DNA of 33,522 bases from Lachnospiraceae bacterium (GTDB taxonomy: Bacteria > Bacillota_A > Clostridia > Lachnospirales > Lachnospiraceae): NCBI GenBank assembly GCA_028694115.1, contig JAQUUB010000003.1, positions 101,894-135,415 on the forward strand. Direction: 5' to 3'. The position numbers and the translations under genes are program-made. Positions 7,341 through 14,490 of this stretch are shown here, piece after piece. The notes beneath the pieces were generated by a model, which was given only the letters and a program-made list of their open reading frames with translations, was not told the DNA's origin and did no database searches. Each line of letters starts with the position of its first letter. Position 1 is the stretch's first letter.

Positions 7341-8531
7341 ATGAAAAAATATCATTGGTTAATACCGATAACTGTTTTTTTTACTGTACTTGTACTCAAT
7401 ATAGCGGCTATTAATAGTCTTAGTTTTAGCGATTTTTATGTAGAAAATATTTTTCCATTGTGGCTAAATACCTATGGAAGATTGATTAATATGTTTCCTT
7501 TTTCTGTCGGCGAATTAATGATTGCAGTTACTATCTTATTAGTTGGTTCACTTCTAATATTTAGTCTTCTTGCGGTCATTTTTTTATTCTATTTTAAAAG
7601 CAAAATATTTACAAAAAAATTTTTCTCCTTCTATAAAAAATATTCCATTTCCATGCTTTATTTCTTTTCCTTTATCTGTTTCATCATGACTTTGAATTGT
7701 TTTCCACTTTATCGTTGTTCCTCTTTTGAAATAAAATATCTGAAAGAACAAAAAAAAGAATATAACTATAAAGATTTATGTGCATTAAGAGATTATGTCG
7801 TTGCAAAATCTAATTCTTTATCAAAACAAATGGAGCGTGATGAGAATGGTAATGTTATATATCATGGAGATATGGAAAGCTGTGCAATAGAAAGTATGAA
7901 AAACCTTGGTGGAATTTATCCAAGACTATCAGGATATTATTCCACTCCTAAAAAACTTGCCTCCTCTAGTTTTATCAGTCAGCAAAATATGCGTGGCTAC
8001 TATTTTCCTTTCTCATTAGAAGCAAATTATAATACACTTATGACCGTTATGAATAAGCCTTCTACTATGTGTCACGAGCTTGCTCATACAAAGGGATTTT
8101 TGTTAGAAGATGAAGCTAATATGATTAGTTTTCTTGCTTGTATTAATTCCGATGATCTTACTTTTCAATATAGCGGTTACCTAAGCGTGCTAAATTATAT
8201 TGATCGTGATTTTTATAAGTCAACTGGATACAATAAGGAAATATATAACTCTCATGTGAAAATAAATAATTTTGTAAAAAATGATAATAAATTTTTAACA
8301 GAAGAAACCCGATCAGTTGTGGAAAGCCGTGCATTGATCAAAACAGAAACTGTAAAAATTGCAACAAAAAAAGTAGTAAATATCAATCTTAAGGCAAATG
8401 GTGTTCCAGATGGTATTATCAGCTATGAACATGTGGTAGGACTTCTTATTAACTATTATGATGGGGAATATTTAGAAATTCCAATGGAAGAATTACTTGG
8501 TGATGAATATCTTGTTGCATCTGCTAATTAG
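7341..8531 (+). CDS. DUF3810 membrane-anchored metallopeptidase-like protein
   Basis: This 396-residue protein has three predicted N-terminal membrane helices (about 5-25, 56-86 and 102-120). A soluble region follows with a zinc-protease signature HELAH (245-249) and a downstream EDEAN (256-260), whose Glu could be the third zinc ligand. This layout is typical of DUF3810, a family without an established substrate. By topology the catalytic part probably faces outside. The ATG is preceded by AGGTGGGG, and a TATACT at 7315-7320 may be its -10, without a convincing -35. It is divergent from the arsR operon and convergent with the CobW pair; shared control with arsR is possible but unproven. The gene ends at a perfect inverted repeat that serves as terminator. 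Confidence 0.8.
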   Translation: MKKYHWLIPITVFFTVLVLNIAAINSLSFSDFYVENIFPLWLNTYGRLINMFPFSVGELMIAVTILLVGSLLIFSLLAVIFLFYFKSKIFTKKFFSFYKKYSISMLYFFSFICFIMTLNCFPLYRCSSFEIKYLKEQKKEYNYKDLCALRDYVVAKSNSLSKQMERDENGNVIYHGDMESCAIESMKNLGGIYPRLSGYYSTPKKLASSSFISQQNMRGYYFPFSLEANYNTLMTVMNKPSTMCHELAHTKGFLLEDEANMISFLACINSDDLTFQYSGYLSVLNYIDRDFYKSTGYNKEIYNSHVKINNFVKNDNKFLTEETRSVVESRALIKTETVKIATKKVVNINLKANGVPDGIISYEHVVGLLINYYDGEYLEIPMEELLGDEYLVASAN

Positions 8532-8538
8532 AAAAAAA

Positions 8539-8592
8539 GCAAAAGAAGAACTGGTATATTTCTCAATTGAAATATACCAGTTCTTCTTTTGC
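8539..8592. terminator. Bidirectional terminator, perfect 24-bp stem
   Basis: Arms 8539-8562 and 8569-8592 are perfectly complementary around the loop TCAATT. The right arm is the last coding segment (AKEELVYF) of the minus-strand CobW-DUF1980 gene; the left arm mirrors it downstream of the DUF3810 stop. A-rich and T-rich ends give U-tracts in both directions, so it can end both convergent transcripts. Confidence 0.88.
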
Positions 8593-9513
8593 CGGCTCTG
8601 CACTTTCTACATTTGTTGCATAAAGCACCGGTGCCATTTTCCCATATTCGCGGCTCATGGCTCCACCAATCTTAGCCGTAACAGTAACCCATTGTTTCAT
8701 GCTTAAGAATTTTGCATCCTCATATTTACAAGGAAAACCTATAAAAGCAACGTCATCTGCACAACAAGTCATAGCGAACCTTCCAGGTACAAATACATCT
8801 TCCTTCCCCTTCCGAGGATGGTAAACAATCCCTTTGAATTTAACCGTTTTCCCCTTGTATACATCTAAATGTTCCATTGCATCTAAATACCATATACCAA
8901 AATCATCCTCACCAACTTCAATAACCTCTGTATTCAAATCATAAGGTAATTCTTCTTCTACCTTATCATCTACTACTCCTTCTGGCGTTTCAAAAAGTAT
9001 TTGAGCTCTTTTATTAACTGCTCTCACCATACGTTTGAACATTGCACGATCGTACTGTTCTAGGCATCGATTGAAAAGAACCAAATCAGCATATGTTACC
9101 TGCGACATCATCATTTGCTTCATGTTAGATAAATACATTTCAAAGGTTGAAGCATCTATGGTTGCAACTCCTTCTGCCATAACCCATTGGTCTGGAAAGG
9201 CTTCAATAATTGTATTCAGATCCCACGTTCCATTTGCCTCTATCATAACTCTATGAGGCCGGATTGATTTATCATATTCTAAAAATAGTGATTCCGTAAT
9301 TTCTTCTTCATTTTCAATACTTTTTACAATCACTTTGTTTTTAGTTAACAGACCTGAATCTAACTCCTCTTCCCCTTCTTCACACATGATTAGAAGCGTT
9401 TGTTTTCCATCTTCAAATTGTCCTTCTGATAATGTTTCTCTAATAAATGATGTTTTACCACTTTCTAAAAAACCCGAAAATAAATATACCGGTATCTGTC
9501 TTTTCCCAAGCAT
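8563..9513 (-). CDS. CobW-family GTPase fused to a DUF1980 (YcgQ-type) domain
   Basis: The 316 residues have two parts. Residues 1-210 are a G3E GTPase of the CobW group with a modified P-loop GFLESGKT (14-21), IEANGTW (91-97) at the usual IExSG position, and a degenerate NRC at the NKxD position. The metal-binding CxCC motif of the family is absent; only a lone Cys (C44) lies near its place. Residues about 218-305 match the OB-like DUF1980 domain of YcgQ/TIGR03943 proteins, with GRFAMTCC (244-251) followed by ADD and a WVTVTAKI strand. YcgQ proteins normally work with a YcgR-type permease, which is not seen here. The gene follows the His-rich CobW gene by 24 bases. A role in zinc or other transition-metal allocation is an inference. 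Ribosome site: GGAAGG. Confidence 0.8.
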   Translation of the reverse strand: MLGKRQIPVYLFSGFLESGKTSFIRETLSEGQFEDGKQTLLIMCEEGEEELDSGLLTKNKVIVKSIENEEEITESLFLEYDKSIRPHRVMIEANGTWDLNTIIEAFPDQWVMAEGVATIDASTFEMYLSNMKQMMMSQVTYADLVLFNRCLEQYDRAMFKRMVRAVNKRAQILFETPEGVVDDKVEEELPYDLNTEVIEVGEDDFGIWYLDAMEHLDVYKGKTVKFKGIVYHPRKGKEDVFVPGRFAMTCCADDVAFIGFPCKYEDAKFLSMKQWVTVTAKIGGAMSREYGKMAPVLYATNVESAEPAKEELVYFN

Positions 9514-9537
9514 ATGAAACCTTCCAATCTATTCTAA

Positions 9538-10617
9538 TTATAGTCCAAACAATAATTTTAAAGAGTCTTCTTTTAAATCAGTCCCAATTACACAAAGCCT
9601 TCCAGTATAATCTGCACTTCCATCTCTAATTTCAAATTCACCAGGTGTCAAATCAAAATGAAACCAATCGCCCTCAACATTAGGTAAAATTCCTTTTGCA
9701 CGTAAAACGGTACCAAAATCCGTTCCATCTGCCAACTGTTCTAAAATATCTTCTAATTGTCTCTTTTCAAATTTATGTGCTGTTTCCATTCCCCAGCTAG
9801 TAAATACATCATCTGCATGGTGATGATGATGTTCCCCATGATTACCGCAGGTACATCCTTCCCCATGTTCATGATGATGTTCCTCATGATTACCGCAAGA
9901 ACAACCTTCTCCATGTTCATGGTGATGTTCCCCATGATTACCACATGAACATATTTCCCCATGTTCATGGTGATGTTCGTTGTGATGTTTTGCTTCGTCC
10001 ATTAGGTCTTCTGCTAAAGAACTCCTCTTCTCCATTGCCTCAAGAATTTTCATACCATCAATTTCTTCCCAAGGCGTAGTAATTAATACTGCTTGTCCGT
10101 TATGACTACGAATCATCTCAACACAGGTATCTATCTTTTCTTGCTTTAAATTCTGTGTACGGCTCAAAATAATTGTTGTCGCATGTTCGATTTGGTTATT
10201 AAAAAATTCGCCAAAATTTTTCATATAAATTTTTGCTTTTACTGCATCAACGACAGCTATCTGGCTGCTGATTTCAACTTCTTCATGCTCCATTACTGAT
10301 TGTACTGCCTTAACAACATCAGACAGTTTTCCAACACCCGAAGGTTCTATGATAATTCGATCCGGATGGTATTTTTCCAAGACTTCCTTTAATGCTGTTC
10401 CAAAGTCTCCAACTAAAGAACAGCAAATGCATCCTGAATTCATTTCTGTGATATTGATTTTAGCCTCTTTAAGAAATCCTCCATCGATTCCGATCTCTCC
10501 GAATTCATTTTCTATTAATACAATCTGTTGCCCATTAAAAGATTCTTTTATTAATTTTTTAATCAAAGTTGTTTTTCCTGCTCCCAAAAATCCTGAGATA
10601 ATATCTATTTTTGTCAT
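9538..10617 (-). CDS. CobW-family metallochaperone GTPase with His/Cys repeats
   Basis: G3E GTPases of this family load metal into target proteins. The 359 residues show a canonical P-loop GFLGAGKTT (9-17), the metal-binding GCICC (62-66) and EPSG (91-94); the NKxD motif is altered to SRTQ (152-155). Residues about 210-267 are a His/Cys-rich insert of three 16-residue units (HHHEHGEGCSCGNH-like), encoded by an exact 48-bp tandem repeat, and probably a metal store or capture arm. A CobW C-terminal domain follows (about 280-359). It precedes the CobW-DUF1980 gene by 24 bases, so the two are probably co-expressed. Zn, Co and Ni are all possible cargo; nearby zinc/cadmium genes favour zinc. A TTGACA at the previous gene's stop might be a -35, but no matching -10 is convincing. 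Confidence 0.88.
   Translation of the reverse strand: MTKIDIISGFLGAGKTTLIKKLIKESFNGQQIVLIENEFGEIGIDGGFLKEAKINITEMNSGCICCSLVGDFGTALKEVLEKYHPDRIIIEPSGVGKLSDVVKAVQSVMEHEEVEISSQIAVVDAVKAKIYMKNFGEFFNNQIEHATTIILSRTQNLKQEKIDTCVEMIRSHNGQAVLITTPWEEIDGMKILEAMEKRSSLAEDLMDEAKHHNEHHHEHGEICSCGNHGEHHHEHGEGCSCGNHEEHHHEHGEGCTCGNHGEHHHHHADDVFTSWGMETAHKFEKRQLEDILEQLADGTDFGTVLRAKGILPNVEGDWFHFDLTPGEFEIRDGSADYTGRLCVIGTDLKEDSLKLLFGL
9828..9971 (-). repeat. 48-bp in-frame tandem repeat, three units
   Basis: Units at 9828-9875, 9876-9923 and 9924-9971 have an exact 48-bp spacing, with a partial fourth beginning at 9972. Each encodes 16 residues rich in His with a Cys-x-Cys. Units differ by a few substitutions, as expected of a coding minisatellite under selection for His and Cys. 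Confidence 0.9.
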
Positions 10618-10682
10618 TTTTATATCTCTTCTCCTTCTGAAATTATAAATTCGTTTCTTTTGATACTATAATACCACACTTG

Positions 10683-11627
10683 TCAACTCGTACTAATTAA
10701 TTCTTTATAAACTCTCAATACATTCTTATAACATATTTTTTCTATTTCAGAGTTCGTAAAATTATTTTTTTGAAGTTCCTTCTCTAATAATGATAAAGAA
10801 GAACAATCTTTCATCTCTGTAATCCCATGGAATCCATCAAAATCAGATCCTATTGCAATACAGTCAACGCCACCAACCTTTTTTAAGTATTTCATGTGAT
10901 CCACAATTCTGCAAATGGTGCTCCTCTCATCCAATGATAAGAATTTGCCATAAAAGTTTACTCCAATGACTCCTCCCCTATTCGCAATACAAGTAATCAT
11001 TTCATCTGTCAAATTGCGTTGATGCATACAAAGTCCTCTTGCATTAGAATGGCTCGCTACAAATGGTTTATCTGTTATGCTGGCTACATTCCAAAATCCC
11101 AGATCAGACAAATGGGATACATCGATTATTATTCCCATCCTCTCCATTTCCTCAACAAATTCAAAACCTTTCTTCTTTAAACCCTTACTTGAACCGTTTG
11201 GAAATGCAAGTTCATTCTCATAATTCCACGTAATCGTCATCATCCGAATCCCATACTGATAAAATTCTTTTAATTTTTCTATTTCTCCTTCGCAGATATC
11301 CCCCTCTTCAAGTGTTAATAACGCAGATATCTTATGATCTTTCCTATTCTCAGATATCTGAGAATAGGAGGTAACCTGACTGATATATTCTTGAAATTCT
11401 TTCATTTCTTCATTAAATAATTTTATCATATCAAGCGCTGCTTGATATGGATTTTTTTCCTCTTCCTTATCCACGAAAAGCGCAAAATTTTGTAAAATAA
11501 TATTCCCGCTTTGTAATTTATTTAATGTGACCGCAAGATTATCGTTATGTAAACCAATTATAGTACCCTTATTTCTGCTTTCTCTAATTGCCGATATCGT
11601 ATCGCAGTGCATATCAATAAACTTCAT
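10683..11627 (-). CDS. Membrane dipeptidase-like peptidase (M19)
   Basis: Peptidase family M19 hydrolyses dipeptides, including those with D-residues, through two zinc ions. The 314 residues carry the expected ligands: HCD at 7-9, a Glu in LLTLEEGD, His in DVSHLSD and ASHSNAR, and Asp in IGSDFDGF. There is no signal peptide, so the enzyme should be cytoplasmic. The ATG at 11627 (MKFIDMHCDT) is preferred; the in-frame ATG at 11648 has no ribosome site and begins inside a palindrome. It follows an NlpC/P60 peptidase in the same direction. The pair would suit stepwise breakdown of cell-wall or other peptides, but this is inference. Confidence 0.9.
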   Translation of the reverse strand: MKFIDMHCDTISAIRESRNKGTIIGLHNDNLAVTLNKLQSGNIILQNFALFVDKEEEKNPYQAALDMIKLFNEEMKEFQEYISQVTSYSQISENRKDHKISALLTLEEGDICEGEIEKLKEFYQYGIRMMTITWNYENELAFPNGSSKGLKKKGFEFVEEMERMGIIIDVSHLSDLGFWNVASITDKPFVASHSNARGLCMHQRNLTDEMITCIANRGGVIGVNFYGKFLSLDERSTICRIVDHMKYLKKVGGVDCIAIGSDFDGFHGITEMKDCSSLSLLEKELQKNNFTNSEIEKICYKNVLRVYKELISTS

Positions 11628-11647
11628 AATAATCCCGCTTTCAAACA

Positions 11648-11664
11648 TACCACTACAAGTGGTA
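11648..11664. repeat. Short palindrome TACCACT-ACA-AGTGGTA
   Basis: Seven-base arms flank ACA just upstream of the dipeptidase gene. It lies 12 bases from the second copy of the dispersed 26-bp repeat, the same order and near-equal spacing as at 6658-6713 but with a different palindrome sequence. Confidence 0.6.
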
Positions 11665-11676
11665 CAAATAATTAGT

Positions 11677-11702
11677 AAGAAGAAGGCGCTTGCGACTTCT
11701 TC
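11677..11702. repeat. Dispersed 26-bp hairpin-forming repeat, copy 2
   Basis: It matches the copy at 6688-6713 at 25 of 26 bases (TTG for TCG in the centre) and ends 12 bases from the stop of the NlpC/P60 gene. A GTGTGA word follows, as at copy 1. It lies between two same-direction genes. Confidence 0.75.
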
Positions 11703-11714
11703 AGGTGTGAAACA

Positions 11715-12506
11715 TTAAAATAGACTTGCACATACCTTAGGCCAGGAGGCTAAGTCTTCTCTATAATTTGATGTTCCTTCATTAAAACTATTAATTACAA
11801 CTGCATCACTGCCTGCTCTGCCTGTTGCATGTATGTACTCCCCATTTCCAATATACATTGTCACATGACCTTCATAATAGATTAAATCTCCAGGCTTTAA
11901 ATCAATTTCATTAATTGGATGCATCGGATAACCACTTTTTAAAATAGCATCCCGGTAGATCGTAACTCCGCATAAATAGTAAGCCATAAATGTAAGACCA
12001 GAACAATCAATTCCTAACGGTGTTTTTCCACCCCATCGATATTGGACGCCCATATAACTTTTTGCAATTTCAATCACTCTTTCTCTAAAAATATCTTCTT
12101 CCTTTGTAAATGGTTCATCATAATACTCCCCTAGATATGTACTCTTGATATATCCATCCATTCCATTGTAAAGTTTGATTTTTTGATACCCATTATCCGT
12201 TTCGGGAAGGATTTCTACTCTGGCTCCTTTCGGAATACTAATTATTTTTTTCCCTTTTACTTGCGGCTCCATTAAAACATCTGCATAGGGCCATATCACA
12301 AATTTAATATTCTTTGGTGCCTCAATATCCCAAATAAAACATTCTGATTTTGCATATCCTTCATATCCATATTCCGTTTTAATTTTACAAAATCCTCCTG
12401 CCTGTTCCTCTGAAAGTTCTGCTTCCATACCATACAATATCTCATCCGCCATAACACCTTTCCAATTATAAATTGGCACTATTCCACGTTTTGTAGTCAC
12501 CCACAT
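11715..12506 (-). CDS. NlpC/P60 cysteine peptidase with SH3-type domains (YkfC-like)
   Basis: The 263 residues contain two SH3-like segments (about 1-60 and 68-125) followed by an NlpC/P60 domain with the catalytic triad C168 (GIDCSG), H214 (GHVTMYIG) and H226 (YIHATG). Such enzymes cut the gamma-D-glutamyl to diamino-acid bond of peptidoglycan peptides. There is no signal peptide, and the layout resembles YkfC of Bacillus, which acts on free muropeptides inside the cell. An M19 dipeptidase gene follows, supporting a peptide-recycling role. The ATG follows GGAGAG at eight bases. The truA terminator lies just upstream, so it probably has its own promoter, which I could not place. Confidence 0.88.
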   Translation of the reverse strand: MWVTTKRGIVPIYNWKGVMADEILYGMEAELSEEQAGGFCKIKTEYGYEGYAKSECFIWDIEAPKNIKFVIWPYADVLMEPQVKGKKIISIPKGARVEILPETDNGYQKIKLYNGMDGYIKSTYLGEYYDEPFTKEEDIFRERVIEIAKSYMGVQYRWGGKTPLGIDCSGLTFMAYYLCGVTIYRDAILKSGYPMHPINEIDLKPGDLIYYEGHVTMYIGNGEYIHATGRAGSDAVVINSFNEGTSNYREDLASWPKVCASLF

Positions 12507-12528
12507 ATGATTTTCTCTCCATTCATAA

Positions 12529-12555
12529 GAAAAAGGATGTAAGATTACATCCCTT
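12529..12555 (-). terminator. Rho-independent terminator after truA
   Basis: On the minus strand a ten-pair stem (arms around GGATGTA and TACATCC, loop ATCT, one G-U pair) is followed by TTTTTC. It separates truA from the NlpC/P60 gene. Confidence 0.85.
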
Positions 12556-12586
12556 ATGTTTATACTATCATATGCAAAAACTATTC

Positions 12587-13321
12587 CTAATATTTCACTA
12601 GAAGCAAAGTCAAACCTTGTGCTGGGACAAGTGGCCCTGCTTCTGAACGCTCCTTTTGTTCTAAAATCCTAATAATATCCGTAGGTTTTTTCGTCCCATT
12701 TCCTACTTCCATTAATGTTCCCGTTACAATTCTGACCATATGATAAAGAAAACCATTTCCTTCATAAGTAATCTTTATTTCATCACCTGTCTTTTCAATA
12801 TCTATTGAAGTAATTGTACGAACTGTTGACTTTTTCATTTTCTTTTTGGTACAAAAGGATTTAAAATCATGTGTACCAATCAAATAACCTGCTGCTTCTT
12901 TCATTGCTTCTATATCTAATTTTTCTTCATATGCATACGTCCATCTACGCTCAAAAACGTTGCGTCTACTGGTATTCCATATTCTATATTGATAAATCTT
13001 TCCTTTTGCGTTCAATCGGCTATGAAAGCGTTCCGAGACTTCCACACATTCTATGACAGCAATATCTTCTGGAAGATATCGGTTAACATAACTCATTATT
13101 TCTTCAGGATTTTTCTTGTCTTCTATATGAAAATTCAATACCTGACCGAAAGCATGGACTCCACTATCTGTTCTACCTGCACCATGAATTTCAACTGGTA
13201 CCCCGCACATCTTGCTTAATATTGCTTCCAGCTTTCCCTGAATGGTATTATCTGTACTATCTTGTCTCTGCCATCCATTATATCTGGTACCTTCATATTC
13301 CAAAATCATTCTAATATTCAT
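12587..13321 (-). CDS. truA: tRNA pseudouridine(38-40) synthase TruA
   Basis: TruA converts uridines 38-40 of the tRNA anticodon arm to pseudouridine. The 244 residues match the family length, with the catalytic Asp (D52) in AGRTDSGVHA, the N-terminal YEGTRYNGWQRQ segment (9-20) and a FLYHMVRI motif near 200. The ATG follows AGGAGG at eight bases. The gene lies 20 bases after the alpha/beta hydrolase stop, so they are probably co-transcribed, and it ends at the terminator at 12529-12555. Confidence 0.97.
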   Translation of the reverse strand: MNIRMILEYEGTRYNGWQRQDSTDNTIQGKLEAILSKMCGVPVEIHGAGRTDSGVHAFGQVLNFHIEDKKNPEEIMSYVNRYLPEDIAVIECVEVSERFHSRLNAKGKIYQYRIWNTSRRNVFERRWTYAYEEKLDIEAMKEAAGYLIGTHDFKSFCTKKKMKKSTVRTITSIDIEKTGDEIKITYEGNGFLYHMVRIVTGTLMEVGNGTKKPTDIIRILEQKERSEAGPLVPAQGLTLLLVKY

Positions 13322-13341
13322 TGAAAAATCCTCCTGAATAA

Positions 13342-14397
13342 TTATACTACACAGGATTCAAAAAATCTAGCAATAAGGTCTAGGACAGCGTCATCATGCT
13401 GGTTAGCTACTTCTCTATTAAGTTCTTGATAAAATTTATCAAGAACATCTGCCGGAACGTGTAACTCTCCTCCATATTGCTCAATTATTTTTTTTCGTTC
13501 CACAGTCTTCTGCTGATAATACCTCATAGCTTCCTCACTTCTTACAATATCATGTCCTCTACCATAATAAAGTCTTGTGTAAACGTTTTCTTTCTTTAGG
13601 AATTTATCTCTTTGACCATAGAGACTATGTTTTAAAGATACAATCGGATCATCTTCACTCTGCATTAGGTAAACCTTTACCTTTGTGTTTTTAATTGCTG
13701 TTACACTATTTTTCAATGCAACATTTCCAAATAAAAAAATACGATAGGGTATGATGAAAGGAAATAGTAAAAAGGAAAATTTTCCAATTGTATTTTCTAA
13801 TACATCCATAATAATTTTGTTAGGGCTGATAAATCCTGAGCGTAATACAACACCCTTTATTCGATTCGAATAGTTTAATACGGTTGCGCCTGCATAAGCA
13901 CCCATACTATGTCCATAGATGAACATCGGTGTTACTTTTCCCATTAATCCTTCTATATAATTGAGTGCATATTTCAAATCTATAACCGTTTGCTCAATTC
14001 CATATGTTTTCTCTCCACCACTTTCATAGCATCCACAATTATCATATCCAAATACCATAAAACCGCATTTAACTAAATAATCAATATCGTATAAATAATC
14101 CAGGTGGCTTTGCATATATCCATTTGCTAAAATTATGATTCCTTTACTTTCTTTCACAGGATTCTTAAAATGTCCATTATAATAGAAATAACCAACTAAA
14201 TGGATGTCATTTTTCGTTGGAAATACAGCTTTTATTCGACTTATCTCCTCAAAATGATCTACTCCATACTGCCAGCCTTCCTCCCTCTTATCTAATCTTT
14301 TGTAAAAAACATCGCGATATATTTTATTAGAGAATATTTGCCCTACTGCTATGATACCAAAAGCTATGAACAGGCTTTGCTTTACATTTCTTTTCAT
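13342..14397 (-). CDS. Membrane-anchored alpha/beta hydrolase
   Basis: This 351-residue protein has one hydrophobic N-terminal segment (about 8-23), which is a likely membrane anchor, and a serine-hydrolase domain. The apparent triad is S164 in GHSMGA, D250 in EDDP and H282 in GRGHD. A Cys-containing loop (YDNCGCYESGG, 118-128) follows the second strand. The substrate is not recognisable; esterase, thioesterase or peptidase activity are all open. The ATG at 14397 is chosen because AGGTGG sits just upstream; the longer reading from a GTG at 14412 would contain that site. It lies between the dehydrogenase gene and truA in the same direction. Confidence 0.8.
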   Translation of the reverse strand: MKRNVKQSLFIAFGIIAVGQIFSNKIYRDVFYKRLDKREEGWQYGVDHFEEISRIKAVFPTKNDIHLVGYFYYNGHFKNPVKESKGIIILANGYMQSHLDYLYDIDYLVKCGFMVFGYDNCGCYESGGEKTYGIEQTVIDLKYALNYIEGLMGKVTPMFIYGHSMGAYAGATVLNYSNRIKGVVLRSGFISPNKIIMDVLENTIGKFSFLLFPFIIPYRIFLFGNVALKNSVTAIKNTKVKVYLMQSEDDPIVSLKHSLYGQRDKFLKKENVYTRLYYGRGHDIVRSEEAMRYYQQKTVERKKIIEQYGGELHVPADVLDKFYQELNREVANQHDDAVLDLIARFFESCVV

Positions 14398-14415
14398 AAA
14401 AAACCACCTCACATA

Positions 14416-14448
14416 TACTAACTTACATTCTTAAATGCTTTGTTAGTA
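14416..14448. promoter_or_regulatory. Inverted repeat upstream of the alpha/beta hydrolase gene
   Basis: TACTAAC (14416-14422) and GTTAGTA (14442-14448) form seven-base arms with a 19-base spacer. On the minus strand a possible TTGCAC -35 followed after 17 bases by AAGAAT overlaps the arms, so the repeat could be an operator. Both the promoter and the operator are weak calls. Confidence 0.35.
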
Positions 14449-14490
14449 TGTGCAAAGTGGAATATTTTATGAATTAAATTATTCTATAGT

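Noticed and set aside
9753..9987. Possible CRISPR-like or non-coding tandem repeat.
   Set aside because: The 48-bp units have no spacers, keep one open frame and encode His/Cys blocks inside a CobW protein; alternative-frame ORFs here are shadows of the repeat.
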